Source: an uncultured Ruminococcus sp.
GTDB taxonomy: Bacteria; Bacillota; Clostridia; Oscillospirales; Acutalibacteraceae
NCBI GenBank assembly: GCA_902762335.1
Contig: CACWNZ010000082.1
Location: 1 to 6,492 of the forward strand
DNA: 6,492 bases
Direction of reading: 5' to 3'
The position numbers and the translations under genes are program-made. Below the pieces are notes generated by a model. It saw only the letters and a program-made list of their open reading frames with translations. It was not told where the DNA came from and did not search any database. This document shows, in pieces, positions 1 to 4,997 of the stretch; the first letter of the stretch is position 1; each line of letters opens with the position of its first letter.

Positions 1-290
1 TTATCAGCGCCGAGACGATGCATGATGCTGTTTTGTATATTGCGGGGTCGGATAACGGGGATTTTGTCGAAGGAATGATGTCTGCGTTTTCGTTTCATCC
101 GCTTTTGTGCGTTGAAGATGCCGATCTCATTTTTTCGGGCAGAGAGTATACCGCGACAGCCGTAGAGAGCTTTATCGGAGAGTATATCAAAGCGCATACT
201 GCGGTTTTTACGGGTCTGCGTTTTTCGGACAGAGCATTCACGGAATGCAGAAGGAACGGAACGCTTATTGAATTCGTATACGAAGCTTAG
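1..290 (+). CDS. 3' end of an unrecognised protein (5' truncated by window edge)
   Basis: The reading frame is open from the window edge (first whole codon at base 3) to a TAG stop at 288-290, giving about 95 C-terminal residues. An internal ATG at 18 has no ribosome binding site in front of it, so the gene most likely starts outside the window. I do not recognise the family. The visible part is soluble, with no membrane segment and no cysteine pair. It has mixed hydrophobic and acidic stretches and ends in a basic patch followed by a hydrophobic tail (RNGTLIEFVYEA). A short 6-bp inverted repeat (282-287 with 303-308) spans the stop but lacks a T run, so no convincing terminator separates it from the next gene. 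Function unknown; confidence is only that it is coding. Confidence 0.65.
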   Translation, partial: ISAETMHDAVLYIAGSDNGDFVEGMMSAFSFHPLLCVEDADLIFSGREYTATAVESFIGEYIKAHTAVFTGLRFSDRAFTECRRNGTLIEFVYEA

Positions 291-309
291 CGTTAGTCAC
301 GGAGCTTCC

Positions 310-379
310 AATATTTGTGCGTTGATAGTCTGCCTTATTTGAGCTATCATTATTACAGCGTTGACGCACAAGTAATATT
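310..379. repeat. Nested inverted repeat around the CAP-gene promoter
   Basis: The outer arms are AATATT-TGTGCGT (310-322) and ACGCACA-AGT-AATATT (364-379): 13 complementary bases with one 3-base bulge. The inner arms TGATAG (323-328) and CTATCA (344-349) directly follow the left outer arm and sit on the -35 and -10 hexamers. The right outer arm ends one base before the ribosome binding site GGAGGT (381-386). It could be paired operator sites flanking the promoter, or an RNA fold in transcripts reading through from upstream. A transcript from the local promoter would lack the left arm. Confidence 0.5.
322..350 (+). promoter_or_regulatory. Sigma-A-type promoter of the CAP-domain gene
   Basis: A -35 hexamer TTGATA (322-327) is followed by a 17-base spacer and a -10 hexamer TATCAT (345-350). 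Each hexamer matches the consensus at five of six positions. Transcription would start near 357, leaving a leader of about 35 bases before the ATG at 393. The hexamers are themselves covered by a small inverted repeat. This is a prediction from sequence only. Confidence 0.6.
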
Positions 380-392
380 CGGAGGTGTTCTG

Positions 393-1037
393 ATGAAAAT
401 AGTATCAAAAGCGGCGGCAGTTATTCTGTCCGTTATAACCGCAGTATCAAGCTCTGCATTTTTTGTCAGTGCGGCAGGCACAGCTAAAACTACCGTTTGC
501 ACAGGTACGAGCTGCGGCAGCGGTCTGACGGTTAAGATCGGCGGAACTGAGATAAAGCTTCCCGTTATATGCAAGAATTGCGGAAAGACTCAGACCGTCA
601 CAACCAAAAAACAGACCGGCAGCACAAAACAGACGGCAACACAGAATAGCACCGCAGGCTTCAACTCGGCGTATGAGGCGGAGGTGCTCAGGCTGGTAAA
701 CGCCGAAAGAAAAAAGTACGGACTGTCAGCTCTCACACGGGATACGGGAGCGGTAAAGGCGGCTCATATAAGGGCAAAGGAAATCGTAAAGAGCTTTTCC
801 CATACAAGACCCGACGGAAGCTCCTGCTTTACGGCTGCCAAAGAAGCGGGTGTGACTTACCGCGCGGCGGGTGAGAATATCGCCTACGGCTACGGCAGTC
901 CCGAGCAGGTCGTAAAGGGGTGGATGAATTCCGAGGGACACAGAAAAAACATTCTCTCGTCCTCTTTTACGAAGATAGGCATAGGCTGCTATAGCAGCGG
1001 CGCAACGCTGTATTGGACGCAGTTCTTTATCGGATAG
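393..1037 (+). CDS. Secreted CAP/SCP-domain protein (CAP superfamily, PF00188-like)
   Basis: This 214-residue protein is predicted to be exported. The start at 393 is chosen because GGAGGT (381-386) lies 6 bases upstream and a signal peptide begins there: a basic n-region MKIVSK, a hydrophobic core to about residue 25, and a likely cut near VSAA (25-28). The frame is open upstream to 315, but that extension has no ribosome binding site. Residues 29-88 form a linker with two cysteine pairs (C36/C41 and C60-x2-C63) and a Thr/Gln/Lys-rich stretch. Residues 94-213 are a CAP domain: LVNAERKKYGL, SHTRPDG (H137), GENIAYG (E161), W177 with NSEGHRKNIL (H183), IGIG, and a closing YWTQFF. H137, E161, H183 and E130 resemble the conserved CAP pocket residues. 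Bacterial CAP proteins are widespread and mostly of unknown molecular function; an extracellular or wall-associated role is likely. It has its own promoter. Confidence 0.9.
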   Translation: MKIVSKAAAVILSVITAVSSSAFFVSAAGTAKTTVCTGTSCGSGLTVKIGGTEIKLPVICKNCGKTQTVTTKKQTGSTKQTATQNSTAGFNSAYEAEVLRLVNAERKKYGLSALTRDTGAVKAAHIRAKEIVKSFSHTRPDGSSCFTAAKEAGVTYRAAGENIAYGYGSPEQVVKGWMNSEGHRKNILSSSFTKIGIGCYSSGATLYWTQFFIG

Positions 1038-1064
1038 CACTGCCCTCTGCGCAGTCAGTGTAAT

Positions 1065-1418
1065 ATGCTCAGAAGCAGACTGTCCGTCTGCCCCGTATGC
1101 GGAAATATCATCAGCTCGGTGGGGGAGGCTGTCGTCAGCTGCTGCGGAGTCACTCTGCCGCCGCTCGATGCCGAATCTTCCGATACGGAGCATAAGATAA
1201 GACTTGAGGAGGTCGAGGACGAATACTTCGTTACCGTAGAGCACCCCATGACGAAGGAGCATTATATTTCCTTTATCGCTGCCATGTCGGATCACGGTAC
1301 TCAGCTCATCAAGCTGTATCCTATGGGCAATGCCGAAGCAAGAATAAAAAGAAGCCGTGTGAGGTTTGTTGTTGCATACTGCAACCGACACGGATCATTC
1401 CGTCTCAGTCTGAAATAG
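1065..1418 (+). CDS. Desulfoferrodoxin-like (superoxide-reductase-fold) protein
   Basis: The frame encodes 117 residues, close to the roughly 125 of desulfoferrodoxins. The N-terminal part has the desulforedoxin-type metal site: C9-x2-C12 and the adjacent pair C26-C27. The C-terminal part carries candidates for all five ligands of the SOR iron centre: H43 (TEHKI), H60 (EHPM), H66 (EHYI), C106 and H109 (YCNRHG). In true superoxide reductases a Glu-Lys pair precedes the first histidine and the lysine aids catalysis. Here the residues are Thr-Glu, and the loop between H43 and H60 is about three residues shorter than in Dfx. Enzyme activity is therefore uncertain; a redox or metal-sensing role is possible. 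Only one ATG (1065) is available, with no Shine-Dalgarno sequence before it. The frame is continuous with the CAP gene apart from that gene's TAG. It may be poorly translated, coupled to the CAP gene, or a remnant of a larger protein. Confidence 0.7.
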   Translation: MLRSRLSVCPVCGNIISSVGEAVVSCCGVTLPPLDAESSDTEHKIRLEEVEDEYFVTVEHPMTKEHYISFIAAMSDHGTQLIKLYPMGNAEARIKRSRVRFVVAYCNRHGSFRLSLK

Positions 1419-1430
1419 CATAAAAAGAAT

Positions 1431-1474
1431 ACACAAAAACGGGACCCTTTTAATGCGGGGTCCCGTTTTTGTGT
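1431..1474. terminator. Bidirectional intrinsic terminator between converging genes
   Basis: A perfect 17-bp stem (1431-1447 pairing with 1458-1474) encloses a 10-base loop. The GC-rich core GGGACCC/GGGTCCC is flanked by A5 on the left and T5 on the right, so either strand gives a hairpin followed by a U run. It ends the CAP/desulfoferrodoxin unit from the left and the anti-sigma/sigma operon from the right. Confidence 0.92.
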
Positions 1475-1511
1475 CATCAGAGATAAACCAAGGAGTGTTT
1501 TGCCGCATCGT

Positions 1512-1964
1512 TCAGGCGAGCTCTATCCTGAGCAGCTCTCTGCCCTTGGAAAGACGGCTTTTGACCGTTCCCTCGGGTACCTTCAGTATCTGCTTTATCT
1601 CCTTTACGGAGAACTCCTCTATGTATTACAGTACAACGGTCTGCCTTATCTTTTCGGGCAGCTTTTCTATTGCATCCCTTACCTCTCTTGACGTATCGGA
1701 GTTTTCATAGGGTATATCCTCGCTCAGTTCTGTGTGCCTGTTGTGGTAGCGGAGCTGCTTGTTGCATACGTTTATGAGTATCCTCACGAGCCAGGTCTTG
1801 AAGAACTCCTCATGCTTAAGGTCCGAAAGCTTTTCATAAGCCGTGAGGATAGCCGTCTGCACGGCATCCTCACAATCTCTTTCGTTTCTGAGCATTGACA
1901 TGGATACTCTGTAAAGTGTTTTTTCGCTCTCAAGAACGAGATCGGTAAATTTTTCCTTAGTCAT
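1512..1964 (-). pseudogene. ECF-type sigma factor interrupted by an in-frame TAA in region 4
   Basis: Read on the minus strand from ATG 1964 (GAGGTG six bases upstream), this is a sigma-70-family ECF factor. A GTG at 1973 is also possible, but that triplet is part of the ribosome binding site. Region 2 is about residues 5-75 (RNERDCEDAVQTA, FFKTWLVRILINVC), followed by a linker and region 4 from about 95 (AIEKLPEKIRQTVVL). A TAA at 1628-1626 (codon 113) stops the protein at 112 residues. Without it the same frame runs 37 more codons to TGA at 1514-1512: YIEEFSVKEI, then VPEGTVKSRLSKGRELL. This is a complete region-4 helix-turn-helix, giving 150 codons, a normal ECF length. Relatives often have Tyr-Tyr here, so a single TAC/TAT to TAA change is the simplest explanation. 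The truncated product keeps core-binding region 2 but lacks -35 recognition. It could be a recent pseudogene or a sequence error. It lies 10 bases after the anti-sigma stop. Confidence 0.85.
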
Positions 1965-1974
1965 CCCGGGCACC

Positions 1975-3339
1975 TCACTTCGTTATTTCAAAGAGACTCA
2001 ATTTAGCGGTGTCCTCTATGCCGTTTGCTGTTTTGATAACGAAGCGTACGTCGTTTTCTACATCGGTATCCGTAACGAATCCGCTGTATATCACTATTGT
2101 TTCGCCCTTCTTTATGCCGATCTTTTCGTTGTTTACTCCGGTATCGGCTATCGGGTCGATCTGACCGTTGTCTGTGTACCTGAACAACTCTCCTTCAGAG
2201 GATATACCGAAGGCATCTGTGCTGAGTACCCTACAGATATTCTCGATGTCCTTATCCGCCGTAAGCTCAAGCTTTACGCAGTAGAATTTCTTTGTATAGG
2301 TCCTCTTGTGTGTCTGAGAGAGCGAGCTGATACCGTCGCCAAGCTTATCTAACTCATCTACGGTATATTCTGAGATGAATTTGCCGTTCTCGTCAAAAAA
2401 CTTGTCATAAAGACTTATGCCGACGCCTGCTTCATAGAAGTCCTCCTTGCTGAGTTCGCCGGCGGTATCCTGTTCGGTGATGGATACCACTTTGTATGTA
2501 AGCTGTGTCTCTTCGCCGTCATAGTCGGCTACGGTATCGGTATAAGACTTGCCGACAACACAGTTTTCGCCTGCGCCCTCCTGTACGAGATCATAGGTGT
2601 CATAGTCGCTTACGGGTGAGCCTCCGCCGTATGAGCCGTGATCTATGTAAACGTCCTTATCGAGCATTTCAATGCTGATGCCGTTCACTATCTTCAGCAT
2701 TTCATCATGGTCGGGCTCAAAGTATTTTTTGGCGTCTGTCAATCCTATAAACTGAAAGCGCAGAACGATCTTTTCGTCGTCAAAATACTCCGTTACCACG
2801 TAGCTGATCCTGTCGCTGTTCTCTGAGGGCTTTTTTGTCGTGATGACAGCCCTGTGACCGTTGAATTCGGTCTCCTCCGTATCTATTATATAGCCTTCTG
2901 TACGGTTGTAGGTTTCGCTTTTGTATGCGAACGCCATAAAGTACCAGCAGTCGCTGTAATAGTTGTCGTTGAGATGTGAGATGACATATCCCGGGCCGCT
3001 GCGCGGAACAAAGCCCTCGGGGAGATAGTCTGCTTTGATATTGCAGTTGTAGGCTCTTTCCGGCTCGTCCTCAGGGGCGGTGCTGTTGTCGGTGGAAATG
3101 TTCACTCCGTAATTTCCTACGGGCTTGGTAAACAGTCCGAAGAAGCCTGTTGCCGAAGCGACCGTAGTAGTTCCTACCGCAGCCGCAACAGCAAATACCA
3201 GCGCGACCTTCATTATCTTCTTCTTTGTTCTGTGCTTTGCCGTAGCCTTGTCGTCAAGGTGATAAAGCGCGTTCATAACGCTGTGGTGAAAACCGTCCGT
3301 AGACTCAGAGTATGCCGACTTAATATCTTCTTTTTTCAT
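1975..3339 (-). CDS. Membrane-anchored anti-sigma-factor-like protein with DUF4367-like domain
   Basis: This is a 454-residue single-pass membrane protein. ATG 3339 is preferred because a purine-rich GAAAGGAAAG lies upstream at suitable spacing; a GTG three codons earlier is also possible. Residues 1-43 are a short charged cytoplasmic part that would hold the sigma factor. Residues 44-66 form the membrane helix (KVALVFAVAAAVG) behind a lysine-rich KKKIMK stop. The rest is extracellular. Residues about 100-225 contain a YLPEGF motif (105-110) and EFNGHRAVIT (158-167), like DUF4367-type domains of clostridial anti-sigma proteins. Residues about 257-454 look like a second beta-rich domain (KFYCVKLELTADKD, IKKGETIVIYSGFVTDTD). 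The TGA stop is 10 bases before the sigma ATG, so translation is probably coupled. The anti-sigma gene comes first, the reverse of the common order. Unlike its sigma partner it appears intact. The signal it senses is unknown. Confidence 0.8.
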   Translation of the reverse strand: MKKEDIKSAYSESTDGFHHSVMNALYHLDDKATAKHRTKKKIMKVALVFAVAAAVGTTTVASATGFFGLFTKPVGNYGVNISTDNSTAPEDEPERAYNCNIKADYLPEGFVPRSGPGYVISHLNDNYYSDCWYFMAFAYKSETYNRTEGYIIDTEETEFNGHRAVITTKKPSENSDRISYVVTEYFDDEKIVLRFQFIGLTDAKKYFEPDHDEMLKIVNGISIEMLDKDVYIDHGSYGGGSPVSDYDTYDLVQEGAGENCVVGKSYTDTVADYDGEETQLTYKVVSITEQDTAGELSKEDFYEAGVGISLYDKFFDENGKFISEYTVDELDKLGDGISSLSQTHKRTYTKKFYCVKLELTADKDIENICRVLSTDAFGISSEGELFRYTDNGQIDPIADTGVNNEKIGIKKGETIVIYSGFVTDTDVENDVRFVIKTANGIEDTAKLSLFEITK

Positions 3340-3656
3340 GATAAACACTTTCCTTTCTTTATCTCGCTATCCCGGATAAGCGCCCCGGCTCTTTCAAGCC
3401 GTTTCATACATTAGAGCGTTCAGGTGCGCATTTGGTTCATTGTTGTTAAAAAATCTGCGCTCAGAATTATCCTGTAGGTCAGACACAGCGTTTGCTTTCA
3501 ATATAAGTTATTTCGTTCTGTACTGCGTTATGCCGTATTGATGTCCTCTGAATCGGCAGCTATTTCTTTTATCCTTCTCTCAGCCTTCCGCCGGCTTATC
3601 ACAGCAGACCCGGGCTGCGATGATTATATCATGATACGATTTAATATATCAATAAG
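3340..3656. other. Intergenic region: leader of the anti-sigma operon, divergent start region
   Basis: These 317 bases separate the divergent anti-sigma and membrane-protein genes. At the right end is the minus-strand promoter (3623-3652). The rest would be a long leader for the anti-sigma mRNA. It holds a weak 4-bp hairpin followed by six T on the minus strand (3448-3465) and a 5-bp hairpin at 3385-3400 (CGGCT/AGCCG). I see no convincing riboswitch class, tRNA or small gene. No plus-strand promoter or signal-peptide coding sequence for the gene starting at 3657 could be recognised in any frame. Confidence 0.4.
3623..3652 (-). promoter_or_regulatory. Predicted sigma-A promoter for the anti-sigma/sigma operon
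   Basis: On the minus strand, TTGATA (3652-3647) is followed by an 18-base spacer and a perfect TATAAT (3628-3623). The start would be near 3616, giving an untranslated leader of about 277 bases before ATG 3339. The -10 sits in a 13-base palindrome (ATGAT-TAT-ATCAT, 3620-3632). The -35 lies 4 bases from the apparent start of the plus-strand membrane-protein gene. This region is AT-rich, so a chance match is possible. Confidence 0.5.
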
Positions 3657-4552
3657 GTGACCGTTGATCTTCACCCGTACGACGGATTAGACGAGGATTC
3701 CCGCTCCGTAGCATCGACAGTTTACAACAAACGCCCTAAATCACCCCAATACCACCACGGTAGTATTGAGTTCTATAAGTATTGCTATGATGAGGATCTG
3801 ACAATTAAAGATTCGGGAAAGACAGTCAATTATCAGCTCGAAGATTTTAAGAACGGACTTCTTACCGAGCTCTCGGAGGGGCTTGCCTTCAGAATGGATC
3901 AGATAGGCTATACCTACGAATGGACGCTCGCTGAAGACGCTGTTCAGGAGGATATTGAGCAGTACGGCAAAAGAAGGATCACCTTTTCCATAACCGATGA
4001 CGAATTCTATCTTAATGACAAGATCAAATTTGATGACGATAAAATAAATGAAACACCCGAGGGTACTATACGCCTCGGCTATCAGGATTTTGAGATAACG
4101 AGCATAAGCTATTATTCAGACATAAAGGGAGCAATGTGGAGCGAGGAGGAGCTGAAATTCCTGACCTCATCACCCGAATACGATGAGAACAATTCGCTTT
4201 ATATCTATGCGAAATTCGGCGCAAATGATAGCTGGCAGCTCGCGGGTATTTATCATTATATCGACAGAAGAGGCGAGGTCGTATCGGAAATGGTAAAGAG
4301 CGTTTCCGATTCGGAGATAATATTCAAAAAGAATGCCTGCTGTACAGGATTCAGGATAGTCTTTGCAAACTCGTTCTATTCTTCGCTGCTTCGGGTATAT
4401 CCTAAAAATATGAGTTCCAGCCCTATACTCTTCCCGTAATGGGCAGGGACGACACTCGTTATATGTTTTATATCCTCCTCGCAGGAATGACAATATTCGC
4501 CTCAGTATTCATGATAGTATATCTCAGAAGGCGCAAAAAGCAGAACGGATAA
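3657..4552 (+). pseudogene. Type I membrane protein of unknown family, frameshifted and lacking its signal peptide
   Basis: The first frame runs from GTG 3657 to TAA 4437-4439 (260 residues). It is rich in Asp, Glu and Tyr and looks like an extracellular beta-rich domain (TFSITDDEFYLND, SLYIYAKFGANDSW, GFRIVFANSFYSS). At an A5 run (4404-4408) after RVYPK (K250), the sensible continuation lies in the -1 frame: KYEFQPYTLPV, then MGRDDTRYMFY, a membrane helix (ILLAGMTIFASVFMIVYL) and a basic tail RRRKKQNG, ending at TAA 4550-4552. Restoring one A gives a 298-residue protein with a C-terminal anchor. The 5' end is also suspect: an in-frame stop lies at 3642-3644, GTG has no spaced ribosome binding site, and there is no signal peptide, which such a topology needs. 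It appears damaged at both ends. I do not recognise the family. A separate short protein starting at ATG 4439 (TAATG overlap) is a weaker alternative. Confidence 0.65.
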
Positions 4553-4562
4553 TAATCTTAAC

Positions 4563-4599
4563 AACGACCGCAGAGCTAAGCTTTCTGCGGTCGTTTTTT
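4563..4599 (+). terminator. Intrinsic terminator after the membrane-protein gene
   Basis: A 12-bp perfect stem (4563-4574 pairing with 4584-4595) with a 9-base loop is followed by a run of T (4594-4599). It lies 10 bases after the TAA at 4550-4552. That placement supports the gene really ending there rather than at 4439. Confidence 0.9.
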
Positions 4600-4633
4600 G
4601 CCGTTTATACCTTCTGAAATACCGCTTGTGCCG

Positions 4634-4684
4634 TAATCGTTGGAATTTTTACAAAAATGTTGTATACTTTTGTTAATCGTTAAC
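4634..4684 (+). repeat. Phased direct repeats and palindrome at the LytTR promoter (possible operator)
   Basis: TAATCGTT occurs at 4634-4641, overlapping the -35, and again at 4674-4681, on the expected start site: exactly 40 bases apart. A weaker copy (AAAATGTT, 4654-4661) sits midway, so three GTT cores lie at 20-base steps. The last copy is part of a palindrome GTTAA-TCG-TTAAC (4672-4684). LytTR proteins are known to bind direct repeats with a GTT core about two helical turns apart, so autoregulation is possible. Confidence 0.4.
4640..4668 (+). promoter_or_regulatory. Sigma-A-type promoter of the LytTR operon
   Basis: TTGGAA (4640-4645), a 17-base spacer and TATACT (4663-4668) form a good vegetative promoter, with a start near 4675. 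It lies just after the terminator at 4563-4599 and is the only strong plus-strand promoter before the LytTR gene. The leader would be about 30 bases to the ATG at 4704 or about 310 bases to the LytTR ATG at 4984. Confidence 0.65.
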
Positions 4685-4703
4685 GAAAGTCTGGTGAACT
4701 GCG

Positions 4704-4997
4704 ATGAACCGAACCGATACAGCTACGCTTCGCGCCGTTATCGGCGGGGAATGTGCTGCTTTTGTTTGCCGCTGCTGTTATACGAAATTTGGCTGGGCAC
4801 ATCAGGTCTGGTGCAAGAATATATGGCTGACTGAAACTTCATGTAAAGGCTGTCAGTATTATAATTGCCGGAACAAACGCTGCAGCCACCCTGCCCTGAG
4901 GAGGGGACAGCCGACCGTATCTGCGGATAAAAGAATCATAGCGGGAGCGGATACGAAGCTGTTTGTTAGGAGTGATAAACCGAATGAAGAAAATTAA
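4704..4997 (+). CDS. Small cysteine-rich protein, unknown function
   Basis: This is a 97-residue open reading frame of unrecognised family. ATG 4704 is preceded at 6 bases by GGTGA (4693-4697), which can pair with the 16S tail. It lies about 30 bases downstream of the predicted start of transcription. It has nine cysteines: C17, C22, C24, C25, C37, C47, C50, C55 and C60, with SCKGCQYYNC and CSHP (H62) forming a C-x2-C-x4-C-x4-C-x-H pattern that could bind zinc or an Fe-S cluster. The C-terminal third is basic and polar. There is no signal peptide and no clear membrane helix. Its 3' end overlaps the LytTR start by 14 bases, and the LytTR ribosome binding site lies inside it, which would allow coupling. 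Against it: no known homologue comes to mind, and the region could instead be a long leader. Treat as a candidate gene. Confidence 0.42.
   Translation: MNRTDTATLRAVIGGECAAFVCRCCYTKFGWAHQVWCKNIWLTETSCKGCQYYNCRNKRCSHPALRRGQPTVSADKRIIAGADTKLFVRSDKPNEEN

Noticed and set aside
282..308. Terminator after the first partial gene
   Set aside because: There is only a 6-bp stem with a long loop and no T run after it.
726..1391. Long minus-strand open frame (221 residues) opposite the CAP and desulfoferrodoxin-like genes
   Set aside because: It spans two well-supported plus-strand genes and the gap between them, has no recognisable domain, and is explained by the codon bias of the opposite strand.
1453..1710. 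Plus-strand open frames opposite the 3' part of the sigma gene
   Set aside because: They are antisense to a recognisable sigma region 4, overlap the terminator and lack a ribosome binding site.
3380..3406. ECF-type autoregulated promoter (TGAAAC at 3406-3401, minus strand)
   Set aside because: The -35 resembles ECF sites, but no good CGTC/CGTA -10 lies at 16-17 bases; the closest, CGCTTA, is at 18.
3448..3465. Attenuator in the anti-sigma leader (hairpin plus six T on the minus strand)
   Set aside because: The stem is only 4 bp (TCTG/CAGA), too weak for an intrinsic terminator.
3541..3660. Possible 39-residue ORF or decayed signal peptide upstream of the gene at 3657
   Set aside because: It has a short hydrophobic patch (ISFILLSAF) but no ribosome site, is in another frame, and charged residues interrupt any signal-like core.
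4401..4410. Programmed -1 frameshift at the A5 run
   Set aside because: The bases do not form a canonical X-XXY-YYZ slippery heptamer in frame (T-AAA-AAT), and no clear stimulatory stem follows, so an indel is simpler.
4170..4493. Minus-strand open frame opposite the frameshifted membrane-protein gene
   Set aside because: No domain or ribosome site; the plus strand gives a coherent membrane protein with a terminator in the right place.
4640..4834. Plus-strand open frame of 64 residues starting in the LytTR promoter
   Set aside because: Its start codon lies between the -35 and -10, upstream of the expected transcript start, and it has no ribosome site.
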